Shown: positions 18,379 to 27,960, numbered from the stretch's first letter. The stretch: 64,000 nt of DNA from Paenibacillus sp. YPG26 (GCF_023704175.1 NZ_CP084530.1:3596001-3660000), one strand, 5' to 3'. Notes: a model not told the origin generated them from the letters alone. A program made the numbers and translations.

Positions 18379-19671
18379 TTGTTCTCTTTATCCGAGGTCA
18401 GCCGTCCTGCAAAACGGCTTCTTGCGGTGTTCATCGCGCTCGTGCTCATTCTCTCTTGTATTATTGTACTGAGCTATAACAACTACTTTCTGCTCGGGGA
18501 TCTGATTAAACGCAACAATGATGACGTAAAGTACATTCACAGCGCCAAGCTGCTGCTAAATGAGGGGATACTCGCCTACAATTCCGGTGAGCAGCCCTCT
18601 GCCTTCATTATGCCGGGAATGCCGATTCTGCTGGCAGGTGTCATGGCTGTTTTTGGACAGGATGATGTGGGCATTAATGCCTTCCGCATTCTCCAATGTG
18701 TCATGCAGGCTTTCTCCGTCTATCTGATCTTCATTATTGGCCGCCGCGTATTTAATACACGAGTTGCCTTAATTACCGCAGCCATCTGTGTCGTCTATCC
18801 GCCGGATTACTTCTCATCGGGAAGCATTCTGTCCGAGACCACGTTCCGTACCATGCAGCTGCTGCTGATCTGTCTGGCTTTTGTCGCCATGGATAAGCGG
18901 AAGACGTTCTGGTATATTCTCATTGGTCTGCTTGTCGCGGCTGCCGCTTATCTCAAGCCGCATGCGACCTTGTATCCGGCCATCTTCTTCATATTGTGGT
19001 GGAAGCAGCGGACGCCTTGGAGAGAGATTGTCAAATATGCAGGCGCCATGGCCGCAGTCTATATTGTGTGCCTTCTGCCTTGGTGGATACGGAATATGAT
19101 CACCTTTGACAAGTTCATTCTGTTCACCAACTCGGGGGGAAGCCCCTTCCTGCTGGGCACCAAAATTCGCGGAGCATTGCCTCCTGCCGGATTCTTCGTA
19201 GAGCACCCGGAATATGACCCGAAGACGATCTTTCAAGGTTCAGACAGCACCGCGGTCGCCAAAGGCCTCGATATTATCAAATACGGATTCTTGCATGAAC
19301 CGGTGAAATATACGTACTGGTATACTTTAGGCCGATGGGTCGAACTTTATATTCATCCGTTCTATTCCCGGCCTTTCTGGCCGATCACCCGCCCGGTGAT
19401 GAACGTGCTTCAAATGATTATGATGGCGGTAAGTATTATCGGGCTTGTCTGGGCGCTGATCAAGCACCGGATGGAGCGAATGCTGCCGCTGCTGCTTACG
19501 CTGGCTTATTTTACACTCATCTACCAGCCATTCGTGGCCTTCAACCGTTATGGTTATCCTAATGTAATCATATTGTTCTTATTCGCAGCTTATCTGATTG
19601 ACCGATGTATCGCTATGAGACACAAAGAACCATTGCTTAACGCAAATCAGGGAGGAACAGGCATCCGATGA
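18379..19671 (+). CDS. GT39-type (ArnT/PMT-like) membrane glycosyltransferase
   Basis: Polytopic protein of 430 residues with about ten helices. An acidic extracytoplasmic loop motif, KRNNDDVKYIHSAK (about residue 50), follows the first helix, as in enzymes that take sugars from polyprenyl-phosphate donors. It probably transfers a sugar from a lipid-phosphate carrier to a cell-surface acceptor. The start is a TTG at 18379 after a weak GGGG ribosome site; no in-frame ATG lies nearby. It overlaps the next gene by 4 bp and heads a four-gene operon. Confidence 0.82.
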   Translation: MFSLSEVSRPAKRLLAVFIALVLILSCIIVLSYNNYFLLGDLIKRNNDDVKYIHSAKLLLNEGILAYNSGEQPSAFIMPGMPILLAGVMAVFGQDDVGINAFRILQCVMQAFSVYLIFIIGRRVFNTRVALITAAICVVYPPDYFSSGSILSETTFRTMQLLLICLAFVAMDKRKTFWYILIGLLVAAAAYLKPHATLYPAIFFILWWKQRTPWREIVKYAGAMAAVYIVCLLPWWIRNMITFDKFILFTNSGGSPFLLGTKIRGALPPAGFFVEHPEYDPKTIFQGSDSTAVAKGLDIIKYGFLHEPVKYTYWYTLGRWVELYIHPFYSRPFWPITRPVMNVLQMIMMAVSIIGLVWALIKHRMERMLPLLLTLAYFTLIYQPFVAFNRYGYPNVIILFLFAAYLIDRCIAMRHKEPLLNANQGGTGIR

Positions 19672-20378
19672 AGATACTCATCATTATTCCGGCATATAAC
19701 GAAGAGGGAAGTATTGTGCGGGTTATCCAGGATATTAATACACATGCGCCGGAGGCGGACATTGTCGTTGTGAACGACGGGTCTACAGACCGTACCGAAG
19801 AGCTGGCACTTGGAGCCGGGGCACATGTGCTGACCATGCCTTTTAACGTAGGAATCGGAGGAGGGATGCAGACCGGCTACATGTATGCGCGCAACAACGG
19901 CTATGATGTAGCGATCCAGATGGATGCGGACGGTCAGCATCCTGCCGAGGAGCTGCCCAAGCTGATCGCCAAAGCCTCGGATCACGATCTCGTGATCGGC
20001 TCAAGGTTCGTGGAGGCTACCTCCTACCGTTCATCCAGCGCGCGCCGGGTCGGCATCATCTTTTTCTCCAAGCTGGTGACCCTGGTGACCCGCCAGAAGT
20101 TCACGGACACCACCAGCGGATTCCGCGCAGCGGGACGCAAGGTGATTAATCTGTATTCCGAGTATTACCCAATGGACTATCCCGAAGTGGAATCGATCGT
20201 CTATTTGAAGCGCAGGGGCTGCAAGCTTACAGAGGTCTCCACCGAAATGCGCTCCAGAGAGACCGGGAAGTCCTCGATTACACCAATCAGGTCCGTATAT
20301 TATATGATCAAGGTTACGCTCTCTGTGCTGATGAGCGCGGTCCGTTATGACAAACCGAAAGCCGGTGAGATCGGGTGA
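19668..20378 (+). CDS. GT2 glycosyltransferase, polyprenyl-phosphate sugar synthase-like
   Basis: Cytoplasmic GT-A enzyme of 236 residues: IIIPAYNEEGSIVRVI, VVNDGSTDRTEE, then QMDADGQHP containing the metal-binding DxD, and TSGFRAAGRKVI. This DPM1-like pattern is that of synthases that load a sugar onto undecaprenyl phosphate. It lacks the C-terminal two-helix anchor of CsbB/GtrB proteins. Start and stop overlap both neighbours (ATGA before, GTGA after). It would make the donor used by the upstream GT39 enzyme. Confidence 0.9.
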   Translation: MKILIIIPAYNEEGSIVRVIQDINTHAPEADIVVVNDGSTDRTEELALGAGAHVLTMPFNVGIGGGMQTGYMYARNNGYDVAIQMDADGQHPAEELPKLIAKASDHDLVIGSRFVEATSYRSSSARRVGIIFFSKLVTLVTRQKFTDTTSGFRAAGRKVINLYSEYYPMDYPEVESIVYLKRRGCKLTEVSTEMRSRETGKSSITPIRSVYYMIKVTLSVLMSAVRYDKPKAGEIG

Positions 20379-20722
20379 CCATATACTTCCTTTCCGTAAT
20401 ATTATCGTTCTTATTCCTTGCCATTGTACTTGAGCTGGTTCGCCATCAGAAGCTGAAGGAGCAGTACTCCCTGCTCTGGATTCTGTTCGGGGTTCTCTTG
20501 TTCATCATTTCGCTCAACGTCCGATTCATTGAGACCATTGCTTCCTGGCTTGGTGTCAAATATGCGCCGGCCATGCTGTTCCTGTTCGGTCTGCTCTTCT
20601 GCTTCGCCTTCATTCTGCATCTGACGCTGGTTGTGACGAAGCTCTCCAATCAAGTCCTCAGATTGACACAAGAGCTGACGATCCGCAAAGAAAAGGAGTC
20701 CCGTCATGGACAAAATGATTAG
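20375..20722 (+). CDS. DUF2304 membrane protein
   Basis: A 115-residue protein with three hydrophobic segments (about 1-20, 28-50, 63-88) and a charged C-terminal helix. DUF2304 proteins are regularly found beside DPM1-like GT2 genes, which supports the assignment. It starts with GTG overlapping the previous stop and itself overlaps the next gene by 17 bp. A role as a membrane partner of the GT2 enzyme is inferred from context. Confidence 0.82.
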   Translation: MTIYFLSVILSFLFLAIVLELVRHQKLKEQYSLLWILFGVLLFIISLNVRFIETIASWLGVKYAPAMLFLFGLLFCFAFILHLTLVVTKLSNQVLRLTQELTIRKEKESRHGQND

Positions 20723-21062
20723 TTACGCCTACCTGCTCGGCAATATCCTGCTGCTGGTTACCGGGCAGATTCTGTTCAAGATCGGCCTGCAGAAGAATGG
20801 CGGCCTGTCCGGTATTGGACAATGGACCAAACTAGTCTTCTCGCCGACCATTCTCGGCGGACTTGCCTTGTACGGAATCGCCACCCTGCTCTGGTTCGCC
20901 GTGCTGAACCGGCTGCCGCTAACGGTGGCCTACCCGATGCAGAGCTTGGCTTATGTCTTCGCAATGGTTGCCGCTTACTTCCTCTTCGGCGAAGCGATCA
21001 CGGCGACCAAAATCGCGGGCGTTGCCGTGATTCTGGTGGGCGTGTACCTGCTGGCGAAGTAA
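20706..21062 (+). CDS. EmrE/ArnE-like small membrane transporter (lipid-sugar flippase candidate)
   Basis: A 118-residue protein with four helices: ISYAYLLGNILLLVTGQILF, then LALYGIATLLWFAVL, LPLTVAYPMQSLAYVFAMVA and AGVAVILVGVYLLA. This matches SMR/EamA-like half transporters such as ArnE/ArnF, which flip undecaprenyl-phosphate aminoarabinose. AAAAGGAG precedes its ATG inside the DUF2304 gene. In this operon a role in flipping the lipid-linked sugar outward is the simplest reading. Confidence 0.85.
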   Translation: MDKMISYAYLLGNILLLVTGQILFKIGLQKNGGLSGIGQWTKLVFSPTILGGLALYGIATLLWFAVLNRLPLTVAYPMQSLAYVFAMVAAYFLFGEAITATKIAGVAVILVGVYLLAK

Positions 21063-21122
21063 TGGCTTATATAGCAGCACGTCAATTCATGTAATTAGCG
21101 TGTATATGGTTAGCAAGAACAC

Positions 21123-21160
21123 ACGAACAAGGCGCTCCGGTAACGGAGCGCCTTGTTCGT
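21123..21160. terminator. Bidirectional intrinsic terminator
   Basis: A perfect 17-bp stem (21123-21139 with 21144-21160) has a GTAA tetraloop, and TTATTTGTT follows on the plus strand. It separates the sugar operon from the convergent MMPL gene. Confidence 0.92.
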
Positions 21161-21176
21161 TATTTGTTCATCCTGC

Positions 21177-23414
21177 TTACCTCGCCCGATCTGCGGTGGA
21201 GGCAGCCTGGTCCGGGACCGGCACGTGCTTGCCCGGCCAGAAGGCCCAGCGGCCAAGCAGCACGGTAATGGCCGGAACCAGGAACGGCCGCACGATGAAG
21301 GTATCCAGCAGCACGCCGACAGCTGTGATAATGCCGAAGTGAACGAGCACCTGGATCGGCAGGCTCGCAAGCACCGCGAATGTGCCTGCGAGTATAATGC
21401 CGGCTGAGGTAATCACAGAGCCCGTCTCGCTGACTCCTTCACGGATGGCCTGTTTGAGCGGCATATGCTTTCTTTTCTCCCAAATGCTTGAGATCATGAA
21501 GATATTGTAGTCCTCGCCCAGCGCTACAAGGAAGACGAAAGAGTATAGCGGAATCGCGCCTTGTATGGCTTCGGCCCCCAGCCCGTAGTGAAGAATAATC
21601 CACCCCAGGCCAAGCGCCGAGAAGTAGGAGAGAATAACCGTAAGGACCAGATACACCGTGGCTACCACGGAGCGCAGATAGATGAGCAGCAGCAGGGTGA
21701 TTAGGCCAATGACAACAGGAATGATGATGCGCGTATCCCGGTCGCCCGTAACCTTCGTATCATACTGGGTTGCCGTAGGCCCGCTGATCCAGACAGATTG
21801 CCCAGGCGCAGACACACCCGCTTCCTTAAGCGCCTGCTCAGAGGCGAGACGCAGGTCCGGAATGTGATCCATAGCCTCCATAGAATACGGGTTCATCTTG
21901 AACTGGACATCATAAGCGAGAATCTGCGGATTCTCCTTACCCTGCTTGGGCTCACCCACCTTATCCACGAAATCCAGCTTTTCCAGCTTCTCGCCAAGAT
22001 CTGTAGAATTGCCTTTTGTATCCACCATTAATTTCACCGGAGCAAGCTCACCCTTGGAGAACTGCTTACCGATGATGTCAAAGCCTTCTCTTGAAGCCAT
22101 ATTTTTTGGAAATGAGGATAGAATGTCATAAGTGAATTTGATCTGTGTAGAAAATGCGGCAAGGACACCGAGCATAAGAACCGTGATGAGCATGACAGTC
22201 CACGGTCTGCGTACAACAAAGCTGCCAATCCGCATCGCATCCGGCTTACGCTTTCTTACGGATCTGCCTTTGGCACGGGCGCGTGACTGTTCCATGTCCG
22301 GGGTGCGCGGAATGAGCGGCCAGAAGGATGCCCTTCCGAAGATCGCAAGCAGAGCGGGCACCAGCGTGAGGCTGGCAATCCCCATGATGAGGATTGAGAT
22401 GCTGAACGGTATGGCAAAGCGGTGATAAGAACCATATTCCGCAAGCAATAGAGCGAACAAGGACAGCACCACCGTGAATCCGCTCATGGCTATCGCTCCC
22501 GAGGTGCTCGTAATGGCCCGCAGCAGAGCCTTGCTCTTGCTGTCTTCTTCATGCAGCAGCTGACGGAACCTGGAGATCAGGAACAGACAATAATCGGTTC
22601 CGGCGCCGAACAGCAGTACCGTCATTATGGATATGGACTGCGAGTCGGCCACGATCCAGCCTTTGTGAGCCATGATGCCCAGCAGTGGGCTGATCACTCC
22701 ATAAGCAAAGCCGACCGCAACAAGCGGAATCAGAGCCAGAATAGGCGAGCGGTAGATCAGAAGCAGGATGACAAGAACCAGTACCACCGTGGATAAAAGC
22801 AGAGAGAAATCCGCGTTCTTGAACAATCCCGTTGCATCAACCGAGATTCCGACGGGACCTGTGATTCTGGCTGTCATCTCCCCGCCCGAGGTATCCTCGA
22901 CCGCAAAAGGATCGTTCCCGAACTCCGCGGCAGCCTGGCTCTTGAACTTATCCAGGCTCGTCTTGAGCTGGTCTGTCTCCGCGGACTTATCAAATACAAT
23001 CGGTGCAGCAAGCGTGCTGCCGTCCTTGGACAACTCCGCTTTCAGCGCAGGCAGCGGCGCTTTGTGCAGCGGTACTACGAAGACCTGCTCAGGCAGGGGC
23101 GACTTCTCCACCTCTGCGGTAAGCTGTTGAATATGTATTAAATCCTCATCCTTCAGGCCGCCCTCCCGGTGCCAGACGATGATGGCCGGCAGGCCTTCCC
23201 CTGTAGGAAACTCACGGCTTGCCACGGCTTCAGCCTGAACCGACGGCTTACTGTCAGATAAATTCGGAGAATTATTAATCTCCTCTTTGTTCACACCTGG
23301 CCATATCGCGCTAAGAGCCGCAGCAAGAATGACCCACAGCGCCAGCATGATCCATTTACCGCGCCGGCTAGAGACCCAGGCGCCGAAACCTTTCTTAGGC
23401 TGATCCACTTGCAT
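21177..23414 (-). CDS. MMPL-family (RND superfamily) exporter, YdfJ-like
   Basis: A 745-residue transporter with two halves of similar layout: helix 1, a large outside domain (FPTGEGLPAIIVWHREGG region), then five helices; then the same again. Typical motifs are VLLFGAGTDYCLFLISRFR in the first half and VALGEDYNIFMISSIWEKRKH in the second. Bacterial MMPL proteins export lipids, siderophores or drugs by proton motive force; the substrate is not evident. GGAGGAGGA lies just before the ATG. It is controlled by a promoter carrying a perfect palindrome. Confidence 0.93.
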   Translation of the reverse strand: MQVDQPKKGFGAWVSSRRGKWIMLALWVILAAALSAIWPGVNKEEINNSPNLSDSKPSVQAEAVASREFPTGEGLPAIIVWHREGGLKDEDLIHIQQLTAEVEKSPLPEQVFVVPLHKAPLPALKAELSKDGSTLAAPIVFDKSAETDQLKTSLDKFKSQAAAEFGNDPFAVEDTSGGEMTARITGPVGISVDATGLFKNADFSLLLSTVVLVLVILLLIYRSPILALIPLVAVGFAYGVISPLLGIMAHKGWIVADSQSISIMTVLLFGAGTDYCLFLISRFRQLLHEEDSKSKALLRAITSTSGAIAMSGFTVVLSLFALLLAEYGSYHRFAIPFSISILIMGIASLTLVPALLAIFGRASFWPLIPRTPDMEQSRARAKGRSVRKRKPDAMRIGSFVVRRPWTVMLITVLMLGVLAAFSTQIKFTYDILSSFPKNMASREGFDIIGKQFSKGELAPVKLMVDTKGNSTDLGEKLEKLDFVDKVGEPKQGKENPQILAYDVQFKMNPYSMEAMDHIPDLRLASEQALKEAGVSAPGQSVWISGPTATQYDTKVTGDRDTRIIIPVVIGLITLLLLIYLRSVVATVYLVLTVILSYFSALGLGWIILHYGLGAEAIQGAIPLYSFVFLVALGEDYNIFMISSIWEKRKHMPLKQAIREGVSETGSVITSAGIILAGTFAVLASLPIQVLVHFGIITAVGVLLDTFIVRPFLVPAITVLLGRWAFWPGKHVPVPDQAASTADRAR

Positions 23415-23474
23415 TCCTCCTCCATTATTCAGTAATTCCTAAACCCCGGGAATCGAACCCCTATTCTCAAGAGT

Positions 23475-23532
23475 AATGACCCGCGGGTCATTTCCAAGTC
23501 ATATTATATATACCCAATGTGTGTTTCCGCAA
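23475..23532 (-). promoter_or_regulatory. Promoter and perfect palindromic operator of the MMPL gene
   Basis: On the minus strand a -35-like TTGCGG (23527-23532) and a perfect -10 TATAAT (23503-23508) are separated by 18 bp. Immediately downstream, around the start site, lies the perfect 18-bp palindrome AATGACCCGCGGGTCATT (23475-23492). The form is typical of TetR-family operators, but no such regulator gene is present in this window. Confidence 0.78.
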
Positions 23533-23678
23533 CCCAGGATCTATAAATTACACTGAATTTTCAAATAGAGGCAGCTTATAAGTGGAAATATCCTTAAAGG
23601 ATTAGCGATTTCGTATGCAATATCTGTTGCTCTGTCGCTCAGGTTCTCAGTTGCTTAGGGGCTGATTACCAGCCAAAT

Positions 23679-23711
23679 AGCCTCACTCCCGCAATACACG
23701 GATGTGAGGCT
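23679..23711 (-). terminator. Probable terminator of the ABC exporter operon
   Basis: AGCCTCAC (23679-23686) and GTGAGGCT (23704-23711) form a perfect 8-bp stem with a 17-base loop. The T content after it is weak (ATTTGG). Confidence 0.5.
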
Positions 23712-23767
23712 CTTCGAACTTATTAATACTCATATTTAGCTGAAATGCTGCTCTATTCAATCAACGC

Positions 23768-25654
23768 TTACCCTACGGCCTCCCGGCTGCTGTTATTGAA
23801 CTGGCTGTTGTACAGGTCAGCGTAGAAGCCGCCCTGTTGCAGCAGATCCTCATGCGTGCCTTTCTCGATGACTTTCCCATGATTCATCACCAGAATCAGA
23901 CTCGCATCCCGGATCGTGGACAGACGATGGGCGATGACGAAGCTGGTCCTGTTCTTCATCAGCTCATTCATTGCCTGCTGAATCAGCACCTCGGTCCGGG
24001 TGTCGACACTGCTTGTCGCTTCATCCAGGATGAGAATAGACGGATCGGCGAGAATAGCGCGGGCTATGGTCAGAAGCTGCTTCTGGCCTTGAGATATGTT
24101 GGAGGCTTCTTCGTTGAGAACCGTGTCGTATCCATCCGGCAGTGTGCGGATGAAGTGATCCGCATGCGCAGTCCTGGCTGCCGCAACGACCTCCTCTTCC
24201 GAAGCTCCAATGCGGCCATACGCGATATTGTCACGGATCGTCCCATTGAAGAGCCAGGTGTCCTGAAGGACCATCCCGAACAGGTTCCGCAGTTCTCCCC
24301 GCTTGAAGTCGGCAATATTCACCCCGTCTACAGTGATCCGGCCTTCATTCACCTCATAGAAGCGCATGAGCAGATTAATGAGTGTCGTCTTGCCCGCCCC
24401 CGTTGGTCCGACAATCGCAATCGTCTGTCCCTGCTTGACCTCTATATTCATGTCCTCAATCAGCATGTGCTGATCATTGTACCCGAAGCTTACATGCTCG
24501 AAGTCGACGTCTCCCCGAACTTTGGCAAGCTGGACTGGCCGAGTGGACTCCGGTACCTCCTCCTCCTCGTCAAGCAGTTCGAATACCCGCTCAGCTGAAG
24601 CGACGGTAGATTGAATGATGTTGGCGATGTTGGCGGTCTGTGTGATCGGCATCGTGAACTGCCGTACATACTGGATGAAGGCCTGAATGTCCCCGATATC
24701 CATCGCTTTGCGAGTGACCATAATTCCGCCAATGACACTGATCAGCACGTAGCCGATATTTCCGATGAAGCTCATGATCGGCATGATCATCCCCGAGATG
24801 AACTGGGCTTTCCAGCCGGATTCATACAACCGCTCATTGATCTGGTCAAATTTCTCGATCGACTTCTCCTCACGTCCGAACGCTTTGATAATCCGGTGTC
24901 CGGTATACATCTCCTCTACATGTCCGTTCAGTTCCCCCAAATTGTGCTGTTGACCGATAAAATGCTTCTGGGAGCTCCCGCTGATCTTCTTGATCGCCAA
25001 GAAGCTGAGCGGCAGCGTAACCAGCGCAATCAGGGTCAGCAGAGGGCTGATCGTCAGCATCATCACGATTACCCCAATGATGGTCAGCACCGAGGTAATC
25101 AGCTGGGTCAAGCTCTGCTGCAGCGTCGTGCTGATATTGTCCACGTCATTGACGGCACGGCTAAGAATCTCCCCGTTCGTACGGGAGTCAAAGTATTTCA
25201 GCGGCAGTCTGCCCAGCTTGTCATTCACATCCTGCCTGAGGTCGTAGACCGTCTTCTGCGCTACACCGGCCATTAATAATTGCATGATGTAAGTGAACAC
25301 AGAGCTAATGATATACAGAACAAGCAGGAACAGAATGATCTGCCATATATAACCGAAATCGATATGTGCTCCGGGCTCCTGCAGCAGGCGGCCTTTCACC
25401 CCTTCAAACAGCTCGGTTGTGGCCTTCCCCATAATCTTCGGGCTTACAATACTAAATATCGTACTTAGTACAGCCATAGCAATCACGGCAATAATCTGAG
25501 CCCGGTGCGGCTGCAAATATCTAAGCAATCTGCGAAGGGTGCCTTTGAAGTCCTTGGCCTTCTCGCCCGGCAGGACCATACCCGGCCCCCCAGGTCCATG
25601 ACCCCTTCCGAATCCTCCGCCTGGCGGGGGCCCTTGTCTGCGCGGCTCACTCAT
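23768..25654 (-). CDS. Heterodimeric ABC exporter, subunit with consensus Walker B (BmrD/YfiC-like)
   Basis: A 628-residue half-transporter with a Gly/Pro-rich N-terminal head (GPPPGGGFGRGHGPGGPG), six helices and one nucleotide-binding domain. Walker A is GPTGAGKTT near residue 415 and Walker B is ILILDEATSSVD near 543 with the catalytic Glu. The signature is altered to ISQGQ near 518. It overlaps its partner by 4 bp (ATGA). It probably exports drugs or peptides as a heterodimer with the upstream gene product. Confidence 0.93.
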   Translation of the reverse strand: MSEPRRQGPPPGGGFGRGHGPGGPGMVLPGEKAKDFKGTLRRLLRYLQPHRAQIIAVIAMAVLSTIFSIVSPKIMGKATTELFEGVKGRLLQEPGAHIDFGYIWQIILFLLVLYIISSVFTYIMQLLMAGVAQKTVYDLRQDVNDKLGRLPLKYFDSRTNGEILSRAVNDVDNISTTLQQSLTQLITSVLTIIGVIVMMLTISPLLTLIALVTLPLSFLAIKKISGSSQKHFIGQQHNLGELNGHVEEMYTGHRIIKAFGREEKSIEKFDQINERLYESGWKAQFISGMIMPIMSFIGNIGYVLISVIGGIMVTRKAMDIGDIQAFIQYVRQFTMPITQTANIANIIQSTVASAERVFELLDEEEEVPESTRPVQLAKVRGDVDFEHVSFGYNDQHMLIEDMNIEVKQGQTIAIVGPTGAGKTTLINLLMRFYEVNEGRITVDGVNIADFKRGELRNLFGMVLQDTWLFNGTIRDNIAYGRIGASEEEVVAAARTAHADHFIRTLPDGYDTVLNEEASNISQGQKQLLTIARAILADPSILILDEATSSVDTRTEVLIQQAMNELMKNRTSFVIAHRLSTIRDASLILVMNHGKVIEKGTHEDLLQQGGFYADLYNSQFNNSSREAVG

Positions 25655-27408
25655 GCGATCTCCTCCTCTGACAGCTGGGAATAGACGATCTCGCGATAGA
25701 CCCTGCTGTTCTCAAGCAGTTCTTGGTGGGTACCCATCCCTGCAATGCGGCTCTCATCCATAACGATAATCCGGTCGGCATCCTTCACCGTGCTTACGCG
25801 CTGAGCCACAATAATGACGGTGGATTCACCCGTCTCATCTTTCAAGGCGGCCCGCAGCTTCGCGTCGGTCTTGAAGTCCAGGGCCGAGAAGCTATCGTCA
25901 AAGATATAAATCTCAGGTCTTCTGACGAGCGCCCTTGCGATCGACAAGCGCTGCTTCTGACCACCGGATACATTGTTCCCCCCTTGGGATATCTCGGCGT
26001 CATATCCTTTCTCCATCTCGGAGATGAATTCCTCAGCCTGGGCAATACGCGCCGCCTGCCTAACCTCCTCATCCGTCGCCGCTTCATTTCCATAGCGGAT
26101 ATTCTCCGCGATGGAGCCGGTGAACAGCACGGCCTTCTGCGGCACGAAGCCGATCTTCCTCCGCAGCTCCTCTTGAGGAATGTCACGAACATCTTGGCCG
26201 TCAACCCGCACACAGCCGCTGTCCACATCATAAAAGCGGGGGATCAGGCTGATCAGTGTTGTTTTGCCCGAACCGGTTCCCCCGATAATAGCGGTAATCT
26301 CGCCCGGCTCGGCCCGGAACGAAATGCCTGACACGGCGGGCTGCTCCGCTCCCGGATAGCTGAAGCTGACATCCTCGAACTCGACGTATCCGCTTAAGCT
26401 TGGAGCAGGGGCGGCATACTCGCTAGGTTCAGGTCTCCCAGACTTCTCTTGCGCATCCTTGATCACTGGCAGGGTATCCAGCACCTCATTAATCCGGGTT
26501 GCCGATGCCGAAGCTCTCGGGACCATCACGAACATGATGGACACCATGATGAAGGAGAACATAATCTGCATGGCATACTGCAGAAATGCGATCAGGTCAC
26601 CCACGGCCATACTGCCGTTATCAATACGGATTCCGCCATACCATATGATTGCAATGGACGATACGTTCAGGACGAGCATCATGGTAGGCATCATGGCGGC
26701 CATGACCTTATTCACTTTGATTGAGGTTTCTGTGAGGTCAAAGTTGGCTTTCTCGAACCGCTTGGCCTCATGCCCGGTCCGGTTGAACGAGCGGATGACA
26801 CGGATCCCCGTGAGACCTTCGCGCAGAACGAGGTTCAGCCGGTCAATTCGGGTCTGGATAATCTTGAATAACGGAATTCCCCTGCTCGCAATTAGCAGGA
26901 TCGCGCCCATAAGCACCGGAATAATTACCACAAATACGAGCGAGAGCGTCTTATCCTTCGACATCGCCATAATGATGCCCCCGATCGCAAGCAGCGGCGC
27001 GCTGACCATCATCCGCATCATCATCAGCAGTACCTGCTGAATCTGTGTAATATCATTGGTCGTACGCGTAATGAGTGAAGCGGTGCCGAGCTTATCGAAC
27101 TCTTCCAGCGAGAACCGCTCCACATGCGAGAATACCTTGCTCCGAAGCGTCTTGCCGAATCCCGTTGCCACCCTCGAGGAGTAATAGCTGGCCGCGATAG
27201 AAGTAATAATTCCTCCTAGAGCGACAACCAGCATGAACAGCCCGATCCGCCAAATATATCCGATGTCCCCTGTGACAACACCCTTATTCACAATATCCGC
27301 CATCAGCGTCGGCAGGTACAGCTCTGACAGAGACTGAAGAAACACAAGTACAATCACGAAGATCAGTGGAATACGGTACGGCTTCAAAAAACGAAAAATT
27401 CTGATCAT
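25651..27408 (-). CDS. Heterodimeric ABC exporter, subunit with degenerate Walker B (BmrC/YfiB-like)
   Basis: A 585-residue half-transporter with six helices and one nucleotide-binding domain. Walker A is GGTGSGKTT near residue 375 and the signature VSGGQ is canonical (near 481), but Walker B reads IYIFDDSFSALD, with Asp in place of the catalytic Glu. Combined with the altered ISQGQ of its partner this gives one degenerate and one active ATP site, as in BmrCD and TM287/288. It lies 36 bp behind a MarR gene and should be controlled by it. Confidence 0.93.
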   Translation of the reverse strand: MIRIFRFLKPYRIPLIFVIVLVFLQSLSELYLPTLMADIVNKGVVTGDIGYIWRIGLFMLVVALGGIITSIAASYYSSRVATGFGKTLRSKVFSHVERFSLEEFDKLGTASLITRTTNDITQIQQVLLMMMRMMVSAPLLAIGGIIMAMSKDKTLSLVFVVIIPVLMGAILLIASRGIPLFKIIQTRIDRLNLVLREGLTGIRVIRSFNRTGHEAKRFEKANFDLTETSIKVNKVMAAMMPTMMLVLNVSSIAIIWYGGIRIDNGSMAVGDLIAFLQYAMQIMFSFIMVSIMFVMVPRASASATRINEVLDTLPVIKDAQEKSGRPEPSEYAAPAPSLSGYVEFEDVSFSYPGAEQPAVSGISFRAEPGEITAIIGGTGSGKTTLISLIPRFYDVDSGCVRVDGQDVRDIPQEELRRKIGFVPQKAVLFTGSIAENIRYGNEAATDEEVRQAARIAQAEEFISEMEKGYDAEISQGGNNVSGGQKQRLSIARALVRRPEIYIFDDSFSALDFKTDAKLRAALKDETGESTVIIVAQRVSTVKDADRIIVMDESRIAGMGTHQELLENSRVYREIVYSQLSEEEIA

Positions 27409-27444
27409 ATCTGCTGTCTCCTCCCACGATTCAACATGGTATAT

Positions 27445-27921
27445 CTAGCGATCATGCTTCTCGACACTGCTTCGTTCCTGATCCTCACTCAAGAACCGGG
27501 TAACCTTCTCCAGAAGTTCCGCCAACTGCTGGCTCTGTACCTCCCCCAAATGCTCATACAGCTCATGGAACCGTCCAAAGAAAGACTCCATTGCTTTGTG
27601 TGTCAACTCGGCTCCCACGGGTGTCAGCTTGACGCGCACAACCCTCCGATCATTTGGATCCATCCTGCGTTCTACCAATCCGCCCGCCTCCACACTGTTA
27701 ATCAGCTGGGTAACTGTTGGTGAGGTGACCTCCAGCGCGCTGCTGAGCTCCGATACGGTGAAGCCCTCCTCATGTTTCTCCATACCTTTCTTGATATAAA
27801 AGAGCAGCTTCATCTCACTCGGCTTGCACTGCCCTACTGAGGGTCTGCGCCAATCTGCCCTACGAACACGGTTAAAGGCCTCGAAAAGCCTCTGAACCTT
27901 CGGATTCTCGTTGATGTCCAC
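27445..27921 (-). CDS. MarR-family transcriptional regulator
   Basis: A 158-residue winged-helix dimeric repressor: FTVSELSSALEVTSPTVTQL (recognition helix region), INSVEAGGLVERRMDPNDRR with the DxRD-type wing, and a C-terminal dimerisation helix. The start is GTG at 27921 after GAGGGTGA. It is the first gene of the operon with the ABC exporter, so it probably represses its own operon until a toxic substrate binds. Confidence 0.92.
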   Translation of the reverse strand: MDINENPKVQRLFEAFNRVRRADWRRPSVGQCKPSEMKLLFYIKKGMEKHEEGFTVSELSSALEVTSPTVTQLINSVEAGGLVERRMDPNDRRVVRVKLTPVGAELTHKAMESFFGRFHELYEHLGEVQSQQLAELLEKVTRFLSEDQERSSVEKHDR

Positions 27922-27960
27922 TAATTCACCCTCTTTGAATTTACTTACACAACTTAATAA

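Larger units (their letters stand above)
23415..23767. other. Intergenic region with MMPL promoter and ABC exporter terminator
   Basis: The left part holds the MMPL promoter with its palindromic operator, and the part near 23680-23711 holds the weak terminator of the ABC exporter operon. The 23535-23670 stretch is AT-rich with nothing recognised. Confidence 0.55.

Noticed and set aside
23441..23461. tRNA-like T-arm on the minus strand (GGGGTTCGATTCCCG)
   Set aside because: Only the T-loop-like piece is present; there is no acceptor, D-arm, anticodon arm or CCA in correct positions, so it is taken as chance.
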